Shown piece after piece: positions 25,263 through 36,700 of a DNA stretch of 64,000 nucleotides (its first letter is position 1; every line of letters begins with the position of its first letter). A model generated the notes under the pieces. The model saw nothing but the letters and a program-made list of their open reading frames with translations, ran no database searches and was not told where the DNA came from. This DNA comes from Apostichopus japonicus. Lineage: Eukaryota > Echinodermata > Holothuroidea > Aspidochirotida > Stichopodidae. The position numbers and the translations under genes were made by a program. The DNA lies in the NCBI RefSeq assembly GCF_037975245.1, contig NC_092567.1, positions 9,802,714 to 9,866,713 on the forward strand. The letters are read 5' to 3'.

Positions 25263-25720
25263 CCCTGTTTGAATCGGTTTGGAGTTAAAACATGACGGAA
25301 CATTTCACTAGGTAATAAATAACAGTCGAACTTTATTGAATCCATCTTTCACAAATTAGTCTTTTAAAGCATGGAATGAAAGCGACCACAGCATTAGTGA
25401 CCTTGGTTTCATGGATTTAGCCTTCATGTGTATATCATGTTTAGTACTAAAATATTCAGAGGATCTTCTCGTTAGAAATCCCTAAAATAATAACTGAAAT
25501 AATAATAAACAGGACAAAAATAGTCAATACATTTGAAAACATGCAAAATGAATTCAACAAGAAGTAAAATTTAGTTTGTTGTGACATGAATCCATTATCT
25601 TTGAAATAACACTTCTTATATGGCTGCATACAACATATATTTACAACCTTTAAATATACTGCATTGTCTTAATTTTTGTGTTATCTTTTACATATTCATT
25701 ACATATATTTTTCCTCTTAG

Positions 25721-25732
25721 GAATTCGATGAG
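25721..25732 (+). CDS. Possible 12-nt microexon
   Basis: GAATTCGATGAG lies between acceptor TTTTTCCTCTTAG and donor GAG/GTGAGTT, encoding EFDE in phase 0. It continues the frame of the candidate exon at 20584-20619. Both splice sites are strong by eye, but a 12-nt exon needs transcript evidence. Confidence 0.3.
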
Positions 25733-26255
25733 GTGAGTTACCAGTTGAGCTTGGCGAACTTCAACCAGGCAAGGTTCAAGTAACTGTAAGTCAATACAGC
25801 TGAATACTCTCTACCATAGTATTTAACATTGTATTTGTTAACAGTGATTGTCTGCTACTTTGAATGGTAAAATTTTAATATATTAAAATGAATCTCCACC
25901 ATTAACCATAATTTGTATTCCTATGTTAGTGATTATCTATTTTTTGCTTCAACTGTATTGGTTTTATCATATATTTCATGAACATAGCTGATCCCTGATT
26001 ATTTGTATAGAAATGAGTGATAAGTTCCTTACATTAACATAAACATCGTTCGTTTGTTTCCCGTGTGGCGCCGTTTTTTTTAGCTGGTGAGTTAAATTAC
26101 TTGTTGGCTCATGGTATTGTTGGCGCTTTTTCGGGGGGAGGGGGTTGCTAGGATCACTTTCCCATTATTCTACTAATAAATATGCTATTCGACCCATTTA
26201 TTATGATAATAATAATATGACCTAATATATATATCATTTTATTTTTATATTACAG

Positions 26256-26309
26256 CTCAATGCAAGATGTATATTCATCTGGCGATGCCAATTATCAACA
26301 CGACTATGA
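26256..26309 (+). CDS. Possible final exon of the small-exon chain
   Basis: Following acceptor TTTTATATTACAG, the phase-0 frame from the microexon reads LNARCIFIWRCQLSTRL and stops at TGA (26307-26309). Another frame stays open to 26463 but does not join in phase. The stop overlaps a TGACGTCA site. No family is recognised; a non-coding transcript is equally possible. Confidence 0.25.
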   Translation, partial: LNARCIFIWRCQLSTRL

Positions 26310-28140
26310 CGTCATTCACTCAATCCTCAAATTGATGGCAGAATTTTCAGTGAGAAAGAATCTAAGAATGAGTTTAGGTTGTAAACTGTTAATATCTCCC
26401 AAATACTACAAACAGTGCCAGATAGAGCTCCAGTATAATTTACGTATAACTAATCTCGTATGATTGTGACGTCATGAAATGACTATATTCTTAAGACAAT
26501 GGAATGGTTACTTGATGAAGACTGTCACTTTTACACTCATTGTGAATGGATCTTGTAGAGAGGTTAATAATATTATTTAACATTAATTTATTATATAAAT
26601 TAATATTTATATTAAAAATATGATTAATAATTCTATATACAATAAATGAGTGAATTTGGCAAGAACACTGTTCAATTTACATTTTGTTTAAAGGATTACT
26701 TTATTCGGAATTTCAGTCTTTAATTGTTATAGTACACAAAAAAGAGTGTAAATAATGTTTCTTTATCTTTTCTCGTTTGGTAAGATAAATGTCTGGAAAC
26801 TCATTTTATGCTAAATTGAGGATGACGTCAGCCCCATAGTGCAGGCCAAAATATTCATGTCAATTATGTGATTTATACATTGAATTACTCAACAAAATCA
26901 AGTTTTGTAACTTCGTTCGTAACTTCGTTCTTAAACCAGAGCATAGTTAGATGATTTTAACAACATTTGTCCGTGTAGAATGTGTACTTCAATGTTAACA
27001 TGTTATTTGAGGCCATAAAAGTCTTCTCATCCCATTGTGTTTTGTGTTGTGTTATATTATATAGTCCAGTTACCTTTACTGATGAACTCATCTGTTTCAT
27101 GTAATATGTCTCAAAAATAAACAATGTTATATTAAAAGCAACCTAAACTGAATGACAGTGGGCTGCAACATATCAACATGAATGTTGTGCTTATAACAAC
27201 ATCAAAGTCATCCTTTAATATGCTACATGTTCCGCTACTCAGTTTTGTGCGCTACAGTGTTCAATAGTAATTTGTTAGGTTTTGTTAGTCACATTGCTGC
27301 CATTCGGGGACTAGAGGGGTAGGTGGTGGGGACATACATTTTTTCCTGTGACAATTTCTGAATCTGATGTATATGCTGCTCAAGTTTTTATTGAGTTAAC
27401 TGTCCACGAACCGTCGTCTATTGAGAGACAGCCACCTCATCTTCGCCACCAACTGAAATATTATGGTGACGTCACTGATTACCAAGTTGAAGAAGCAATC
27501 AACAAATTTACTATTTGTGTCTCTTGAATTGAACTCGATGACATTTAAAACAAAACGATAGCAGAAAAGTACATGTTAGAAAGAATGAGTAAATTATTAG
27601 AAACGCGTCCACTGATAATTAAGATATATTACCCACCTAGCATTAGGCGGATTTAACCACAGGTAGCGTACATAATTTGAATTTCATTGCTAGCGTTTAT
27701 TTTATTTTTCGGAGAAGGGATGGGGTGTTTAGTGGATTCCTTCTCCATCATATCAAGATATTAGGTTTGTAAACTGTTAATAACTCAAAATACTACAAAG
27801 AACTCCAGCAAATATTCGATATCTTACATGATCATACAGGCTAGTGCTTAGTATTTTATTGTAAAATGTACAAAAATTAATTTCTAACGTTTAAATAATA
27901 ACATTACTGTCCACATATGCTTTCTTTTCTAACTCTAAATTCGTTTGTTCTTTAAGCCAAAGGCACACTTGCTAAGATCCAATTAAAATAATAATGACGT
28001 AATCCATCAACCACTACGTCATCAGTATTGGAGACTATATTTTCTTGGATGTCAACTATTGAGAGAGGGAAGAAAGAGAGCACAACCCCTATCTTACTTT
28101 TTGTGTGTATGTGGAGGGGCGGGTAGGGTGTGAAGGGGAG
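26310..28140. other. Non-coding stretch with CRE sites
   Basis: No gene is recognised. TGACGTCA occurs at about 26307, 26467, 26823 and 27467, four times in 1.2 kb. Confidence 0.45.
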
Positions 28141-28910
28141 GCGAATTTCTTTTTCCTGAACTTTTCGGGCAGTGTACGTGGAGTTTAGCCAATCAGAGCG
28201 AGGCTGTGTTGATGACGTACTACAGTAAAGATGGCGATGTTTGATCGCTGTGTGCTGTACAAATTTACAATGTCTTCAGATTGACATGACACTGTACTCA
28301 GTACTGTAGTACTGGTACAGTAGTATGTTACGTACTTACAGTTTACACACATCATCAAGTAATTTTAGTTGGCCGTTTAATCATATATTTTTTTTAAAGT
28401 CTTTGTCTGATCCTGTATTTAATTGTAATTTTGATTTTCTGCACCTGGAACTGTGTTTAGGAATTGACTATCATCAGTAAGATAAAATCCATATTTGACT
28501 TTCTTTACTTGTAAATTATCGTTGGTTTATTTATTAAAAATCCTGCTCCATGCGTTTAAAATTGGACACCTAACGGAGGTCCGATTGCTATCAAATAACT
28601 TTTCCTATAGCACCTCCTTGTGAGAGACGAGGTCCAGTACTTAACGGCTTATTGTGGAAACTGCCAAATATTTGTTGTAAACTGATGAGTGAATTATGTA
28701 AATAAGAGTGCAAGTACTGCCCTTGTTTTATTATGCAATAAATCCTCTCTTTTTAATTGTTCCTGAATGAATATCTGTTTCCCTTGTCTTTTATTTTAGC
28801 CAGTCATCTGCCTTTAAATTAGGATAAACTTTCCTAAAACGGATTTACCACATTTTGGGGCTGAGACCGATTTCCCTCTAATAAGATCTAGAAGGAAAAT
28901 AAACAAAAGA

Positions 28911-28911
<1 letters not shown>

Positions 28912-28969
<58 letters not shown>
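28912..28969. repeat. (AT)n microsatellite
   Basis: About 29 uninterrupted AT dinucleotides inside the 28141-29276 element. Confidence 0.95.
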
Positions 28970-28970
<1 letters not shown>

Positions 28971-29108
28971 GCTACACTATCTTCGAAGTTTCATATATAA
29001 GATGACCATGCACTAAAACCATGACATAACTTATAATATCGATTTTCAATTCATGATATAATACTTGGACATAACTACTTGGACATGAGAAAAAGTGAGC
29101 GAAAAATT

Positions 29109-29190
29109 CACACGGGGGCTCGAACTCGCGGTCTTTCGTTTTCCACCTTATGTTATTGAAGCGACGCATTTACCCGACTGACCATCTTTA
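29109..29190 (-). ncRNA. tRNA-like segment (pol III box remnant)
   Basis: On the minus strand the order is A-box-like tggtcagtcgggtaaatgcg, a variable middle, then B-box-like gagttcgagcccc. The spacing and T-arm-like gcgagttcgagcc suggest a tRNA pseudogene or SINE head captured by the surrounding inverted-repeat element. A working tRNA is unlikely, because the acceptor stem does not pair. Confidence 0.5.
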
Positions 29191-29903
29191 CTGAGTAGTA
29201 CGTCATCCACACAGCCTCGCTCTCATTGGCTAAACTCCACGTACACTGATCGAAAGGTTCAGGAAAAAAAAAATCGCGAAGGGGAGGGTGTTGGAGGGGT
29301 TAGACCCACCACATTGGTGACCAAGAAGATGTTATAGTAGTTATTTGCACCACAACCAGAACGCTGATTTGTATAATGGGAATTAAACGGTTATGTACAG
29401 TATTTTTTTTTACAATTTAAATTAGTATGTAACAAAGTCATCGTTACTTGTGTGAATGAAGATGAAGGTTTGTTCACCTACTCGTGTGCCCCTGATCAGA
29501 TATTGCTGGACCCGTTCTCGCCCTCCGCGCACTCCTCGTGTGCAGGGTATAACAACCTTCATTGTATGTAATGTTATGATTCATCCCAATTCCAGACCCA
29601 TATCTCTACCTCCCACCCCCCCCCCCACCTCCACTCCGACAAACACTTATCTACTCAGAAAATTAATTATACGTCTAATTGTGTTAATATTTCTAAACTT
29701 ATTTTTTTAAGCAGACATGTTTGGAATGTTTTGGTAAACATATGTACATACTGTATCCACATACACTTGGTAACTAGGAGTGCATGATAAAACTTTTTCT
29801 TCGTTCTTCCTTTTACTACATTTGATGTAAACTGTGACGTATCGGTTACGTATTGTCTTAAATCTAACAAAGAGTAGAGCCACGTTAATTGTGTCAACGT
29901 TAG

Positions 29904-30224
29904 CAGTGGCGTAGGAAGGTAGTTTTGAGTGGGGGGGGGGCTGAAGACTGATGGTCGGCCTGGGGGAGGGGTTTAAGGGGATTTTTTTGGCAATTCCAGG
30001 TGGCCTCAGATGCAATATGGTGCAATGTAGCACACTTCAACACCCACTCCATTTTGTAATTAATTTTGCATTTTCACTTGGTCTTAGATGCAATTTGGTG
30101 CTCCAAATGAGATTTTTTTCTGATTTGGAAATGAAGAAGGGGTTTTCTGACTTGCGAAGCGGGGGGGGGGGCGGAATGATACTTCCGCCCCTCCATATTT
30201 TTCACTGGAGGGGGGCTGCCCTTG
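29904..30224. mobile_element. Non-autonomous hAT-like element, 321 bp
   Basis: It starts cagtggcgtagg and ends ggctgcccttg. A perfect 8-bp TSD aacgttag lies at 29896-29903 and 30225-30232. Its left subterminal word cctgggggaggggtttaaggg closely matches cctgggggaggggtctaaggg at about 32765 in the large peptidase-transposase element, so it may be a deletion derivative mobilised by such an enzyme. Confidence 0.85.
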
Positions 30225-30232
30225 AACGTTAG

Positions 30233-31850
30233 GACTATAGGCCTGACATTCATTGGTTATCTACAATACCATTGGGTCATTAAAATCGATCTACAAGATC
30301 TTAGGGGTGATATTAATTAATATCTGTGCCTTTTTTATTCTAAGTCAGCGTTTCTTCATTTCTTTCTGTTCCTATGAATTATCGTGTTTAATATGAATAC
30401 ATTAATATGACGTCATATCATATGATTTAAAATAACAAATGTATATTCTGTATATTACGTAACTGAGACTTCAATAACTTAATCTATATCAATACTTTCA
30501 TTTTATTATTGTATTATTATTATATTAAGCTTCGCTTTATAATTGTTTTAATTGATATGATCTGTTTGTTTCAAATCATCATTTTAATAAGTTAGTTTAG
30601 TATCAATTTTACGGAATATCCTATTTGTTGTATTAACTGATCCCATCAGCGCACGGAGAATATAACATGAACGCTCAAAATAGTTCACCGACAAACAAAC
30701 ATACAAAAGTTTATATTTAGTGTTAACGCTAACTCTTCGAAAATAGCAGTCAAGTTAAGGGCGCTTTGATCATGCGCACTTAGTTCAATCTCTCCAGGTA
30801 TGATGAAATGACATTGATATAAGATTTATTACATTACTACATAAATTAATGAGATAGACAGGTTCCCATTATTGTTAGCGCTTTTCGTTTTGTTTTGACT
30901 CAAAACTGACTGTAACGTCGATAATATTAAATATGAATGTCAAGAGGAAAATTTGCATTTGATTTATTAAAGAGAATCATGCACTAAACATCATGGTGAA
31001 ATTTGTATCCAATTCCTGTATTGCGCTTAGGAGATATCAATAGCTAACATTTAACAGTTTATACCAAAAGTGAACTTAAAGGAAACTGGTGTGGTGTCAT
31101 AGCAGGTGTGATAGCAGGTGATGTCAAGTGTGATGTCACTGACAGCAAAATTTCCTTTTGTTCATTTTTTCACTTCCTTGGTTTGACTTTGGGTTGGAAA
31201 AGATCCCAACTTTGTTTTAGGGTATATGACAATGACAATACCCAAAGTATAGAACATACTAATTTTGAAAATGAAAATTAGACTCCCCCACCCCCCCTCC
31301 CCCTCCATTTTTAATTCCTTGTAGAAGGCTAAAGGAAGCTATGCGATGGTGATGTTGTGTGTCGGTGTGTGCTTTTGTGACACTTGCTTGGGTCCGCGAT
31401 AACTCAACAACGGATAGATATATGTAGCACTTGCTAAATGTAGATGTTTATTGGTAAGAAGGTGTGCCCTATTTGTTAGCGCTGACTTTATGAATATTAA
31501 TGAGGTTATGCAATTTTGGACCCCACTTTGTTGGCCCCAACAGTAATCAAGTAACCATAGTCACCGTTGGACTCTTGTTAATATTTCATCGTCTTCGTTT
31601 ACCTTCCGTTGTTATGATAGTCTTAAATGATGCCTTACCTTTAAGATAATACGATCACGTGAGCTCACATTATTTATCAAGATGGAATAAGATAATAACG
31701 CTGATAATTTTCTGTACATTAAGTAAAAATTTAATACAATGGTATGCTCTCTGTGTTTCATTATTCGTTTTTGTTATTTCCTTCAAGTTTTTTTTTAATT
31801 TACTGCATCTTTTAAAGTTTCTACTTGTTTGTGATAAGGAGAATCAAACC
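30233..31850. other. Non-coding stretch
   Basis: AT-rich. One TGACGTCA at about 30407 and a C-rich patch near 31285-31305. No gene recognised. Confidence 0.45.
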
Positions 31851-32026
31851 AAACGATCAGTTTAATAGTATGCGTTATGTTAGCTATCGATCAGTTTAAT
31901 GGTATGTGATAGGTATGCTATCGATCAATTTATAATTATGTTATAGGTAAGCTATCGATCATTTTAATATTATGTGATAGGTAAACTATCGATTATTTTA
32001 ACATTACATGATAGGTAAGCTATCGA
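31851..32026 (+). repeat. 34-bp minisatellite, five copies
   Basis: The word tatcga recurs at exactly 34-bp spacing: 31885, 31919, 31953, 31987 and 32021, with one degenerate unit before. The unit is about ctatcgatcattttaatatt followed by atgtgataggtaag. The even spacing shows no indels. Confidence 0.9.
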
Positions 32027-33750
32027 CAGTCAGAAGTTACTTTAGGTAACCTTACGCATTTGAGAAGAATTAAATTTGAACTTAGAGATACAGTTTCTAT
32101 ACAAGAGTCGTAGATTTGAATACGTTTAAATTATTACATTTTGCCTTCATTAATTGCTTCATACACAGTCTTGTGTTATAAGGTATATAAGCAGAACGTT
32201 AAACAGTTATTGTTTTAGCATTAAATAATTTTGTCGTAGTAAAGCTGATAATATTATGTGTATATCAAGTAATCATTAAATACAAATGTCGGCTCTGTGT
32301 TGTATATACTCTTCATTTTATTCTTTCATTGTTATTTTAATGCGCCTTATGAATCATTATACTGGGTTCATTTTAATTCAGATCTTCGATTTTATTATCT
32401 TTATACTCCGATATTTTCCTTCGATTTGGAACAATTCTAAGACTGTATCTAATACTTTCTCTAATTATTGTGATATTTAGTCATTAATTGTTAGATTGCA
32501 TTCTACTTCATCCATTTATTAATTTTACTTTCTTTCAAGGTTTAGTTGCTTCCTTTCGTTCCTCCTATTTCTTTTTTTATGGATTAATCTTTGATATTAC
32601 TCACGCGTAATACAGTGAATATTAGAAGAATATTGTTAAATGTTATCATAGTAACAATGACCGGCTGTCTACCGTTAAACTATTGATTGTATTACTCAAA
32701 ATCAGTGGCGGATCCAGGATTTCGCCGAAGGGGGGGCCCAGATGGGAAATGCCTAATCGTCGTCCTGGGGGAGGGGTCTAAGGGGAGTGGGTGCCCCCTC
32801 CCCCTTTGGAAAATTTCACAAAATATGGAGGTCCTCGGTGCAATCTGGTGCTACTTTTCGTGAAAGTTTGGAGTAAAATTTATTTCCAATAAATCATGTA
32901 TTCATGGTTTGCCGGGCATATATTTGCAATTTCGAGCAATGAGCTGGGTTTTACGTCTTTGGGGAGTAGATGGTGATGCAAACTACTTTTTACCAGGCTA
33001 CTCCAGGCCATTTCATCTTGGATGCCCCCTTCCAGATGGAGACTATTGATGCAGTCAGAGTGCCCCTCTCACCTTCACTTTATCAGAATGATGGTGTACT
33101 CTTTTTGCAAATTTATTTTACAAAAAATTACACGTGGGATATCATTAAGGTGCAATAATTTCATGTTCTTAAAAGTAGCCTCGTGAGGTCACGCAATACT
33201 AGGGTAAGTTGCAATGAAAAACTACCATTCTTACATGGATCACTAGGCAATGGATGAGTATGTTCATGTCATGTGGGTATCTCGATCGAACAGATGACGG
33301 AATAAACCTCGAACTATCTCATGACTCCATTCGATGGTGGTCCACAGAACACATAATTAATATAGTTTATCCCCCATAAGGAACTTTCTGAGCAGCGATA
33401 CATAAATTTCTAACAGCTATATCTAGAATCAATGATTCGAGCATAATAAATAACCATTTTGAATACTTTAAATAATGATAGCAACAATAACAGATAAACA
33501 GAATAGCTCAAATTTAGAAAGGGCAGTCTGTATCCAGAGGAAGTTGTCCAATCTCAGTCTACGGGCAGCAAAACCGTTAAAAAATGGAAGTCATGACATC
33601 ATGGTACTGATAATAGTCAACTCTGAAATGTTGTCATCATCAAAATAACCCCTTGCCATAGGGACCAAAAGAGTGTGGACTGTCAATACTCATACAAAGA
33701 AAGGCACAGCTATATTATCTCAGAATGTTCCTGAATAATGGAGGAGATTG

Positions 33751-36700
33751 TCAGTCTGCAAGTGGGTTGCAAAGCATCATTCGTCTGGTATTCCTCCTTG
33801 CATACATGTCAATTATAATGTCGTAGTCAAGCTTTATTGACTTGTGTACGTATAACAACACCAGAGCATTCAGCCGTTCGTTCTCCATTGTTGACCTTAG
33901 TTTGTTTTTGATTAACTTCAATGCCGAGTGGCTTCTTTCTACAGATGCAGATGACACTGGTAACATTAGCAGGAGCCTCAAGATTTGAGTGATGTTGGGG
34001 TAGAATGATTTATTCATACGGTTCAGAGTTTCCTCTATATCCTTCGGCCTGTCTTCGATGGTACTACGCCATTCTCTCTTCCACAGGTTGATCTCATGGG
34101 TGAAGGTATTTGGAGAGGGCATGTCTGCAGCATAGAACTGGTGAATATCGGACATCTCCTCATCATTAAGATTGTGTATGTGTGCGGGTAGTAGGCTGAG
34201 AGATCTAGCTGCCACTTTACTGGCATGCGTGAATCTGGAGTTGAATTCTGAGATTAAGTGGTCTAGGTATGTTATGAAAATAGCTTTCCTCCAGTAATCT
34301 TCAGGAGAGTTGGCTTCGATATTGGAGCGCATGGTTTGCCGACCACATCTCCTAGGCATAGATAGTTCAACTTGAACATATTCCTTCCCCGCTAGAGTTT
34401 GTGCGTTTTGCCAGACCTCTCTGAATTTATCCTCGGATGTTGCTCTAACATCCTTAAACTCATCGAGCACAAGTTTGACTTTCTCGTGCGCTGTTATTAT
34501 GTCCTGCGTCGGACCCTGTAGAAGTAGGCTCAGTGATTTTAGGTATCCTGAAAAATGAAGGTTTACTTTGAACGCTACGATTAACTTGGGACTTGTCAAA
34601 TGGATGAGCAGTCCATTAGCCTCCGTCACTGATTTGGTGTCCCAGTTGCCATCCCCAGATGAAATTGATGCCAAACAATCAATCACAGCCTCGAACATGT
34701 CATCTAGGTCTTGGAGTGCAGTATGGCGTTCCACCCAGCGTGTCTCACACAACATCTTCACCTTGCGCTTGTTTATCAAGCCTGCTCCCTGATCAGGTAC
34801 TGCTGATGATTCTCGACGTTCACGGTTTATTTTGTCAATTGAGGCCTCCAGACACGTTTGCTTCTTAGGGGAATATCTAAAAAACAAGCCGACCTGTTTG
34901 ACCGCGTCAAGCATTACTTGCATCTCTGGCAAATTACACGACTTTGATACAGCAAGGTTCAAGTCGTGGCTCATGCAGTAGTAGTACACAGCTTTGGGGT
35001 GCAAGTTCGAAATTCTGGAGGCACATCCACGTCTCAAACCAGCCATGTTTCCGGCACCATCATAAGACTGCGAGCGGCATTCATTCATGCTCAGGCCGAT
35101 TCCGTCAATCTTATCAAGAATCTGTTTAGCAAGGGCCAATCCTGTGATATTCTCACACTCGATAAATTCAACAATTCGCTCAACAGGCTTGTCATTGACT
35201 AGGTAACGTAAGACTAACCCAAGCTGTTCTTTATTACTGACATCTGTTACCTCATCTGCCTGAATACCGAACAAGGGGCCATGGTGTTGCGCGTTGATTT
35301 CTTTGATGATATGCTGCTGAATGAATTCCTTGATGCAGTTCAATAATTCATTTTGGGTGGTTTTTGAAGAATACGTAGCACTCCTCGCGCACGTTTCAAA
35401 ATGTGCTTCTAGTGTTTTGTCTCCTGATTCGATACAAAGCCGAAGGAGGCCATTGAAATTTCCACTATATCCAAATGCATCCTCCCCGGCATGACCTCGC
35501 ATAGCAATACCATGACGACCACAGTATTCCACGCACCGTAGAATAGATCTGAGAACATCTCTGTTCTTTGCAATTTGTTCCATTTTACGTGCATTCAGCA
35601 TCAGGTCAACACGACTGGCCTCGTTTTGGGTTGTGCTAACGAAACTCTCCATCAGAGCTGCTGAGGTTTTGTGATATTCACACACCGAATGTTTCTTCAA
35701 ATCAGATAGTGCATCCTTCCAGTTGGTATAAGGTTTGTTGATGAGGAACTGGGCACGGCCACTGGTACGATTTTCAACAGAAAACAGGACACATGCCAGA
35801 CAGTAGAGACCACTTTCTTTCAACGAATAAGTGATGTATTCAAACTGTGTAAACCATTTGTGTTGGCACGACCGTTTCCTCACTCCGGATTTCTTTGCTT
35901 TATCTGGATACTCTTTACATGGGAATATATAGGATGCGGGAGGAATTCTGTCCTTAATTAGCTTGTACTTGCTATCGTCATTAACTCTCTTTCCCACACA
36001 TTGGCTAATGTCGTACATGGACGAACGGACACCAACATCTGGGTCTTCTCGATCCTCATCAGCTGTATTACTGTCATGTTGGCTGGGTTCCATGTTGTCA
36101 GTAGGATCTGCCATTCCCTCTGCATCAGATTCTTCCAATGCTGAAGAAACCAAGAAAATACAAGATTACACAGTGACACAGTTATTCAGACTGGATTATA
36201 AACTTTGACCCCCGTGCCAGATACTGACATGTGTAGAGGACAATCCAATGGGTGTTGGGGGGGGGGGGGTTGTTCAGTGTAACTACTATGGAAAATATTT
36301 GCGTATGCGTGCGGTGACGTATTTGCATATTGTACTGCTCGTTTCGTTAGCTGGGTTGCAGCGGGCTATTAGGGTTAGGCCAAAACACGCTAGCTAGTAG
36401 GCCTCCAGAAGAGACATAATGCATGCAACTTTTAGTCTTACTTGGTCTACTTCGTTTCGGAGGTGATTGACTACCATCACTTTCATCGGAGGTTTGGTTT
36501 TCTCCCAAGACGCTATCTTCCTCCGAGGATAGCCCCTCCTCATTGCGGCTACCTGGTGTTGAATTAGCTGATACTGGTGAGTTGTGTTGTCTCATGGGAT
36601 GGTCGTCAGCATCTCTCCTGTCAGGAGACTGTATCAAGCTGAAAACATGAGAATAAAATTATTAAAGTAAATGTTACTGTTATTACACATCATGTTTGGA

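Larger units (their letters stand above)
28141..29276. mobile_element. 1.1-kb element with about 95-bp terminal inverted repeats
   Basis: The left arm (28141-28235) and right arm (29185-29276) are inverted copies sharing cagtgtacgtggagtttagc, gcgaggctgtgt, gatgacgtacta and agtaaagatgg, close to 90% identical by eye. The interior holds an (AT)n tract and a tRNA-like segment next to the right arm, and no transposase. The arms contain an inverted CCAAT (gattgg-type) word and a CRE-like half site. No clear TSD; the outer edges merge into G-rich and A-rich flanks. Confidence 0.75.

Noticed and set aside
31853-32030. Possible CRISPR-like array
   Set aside because: Contiguous 34-bp minisatellite without spacers in an animal genome.
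34035-36208. Several 60-80-codon open frames on both strands
   Set aside because: Antisense or out-of-frame shadows of the hAT transposase exon.
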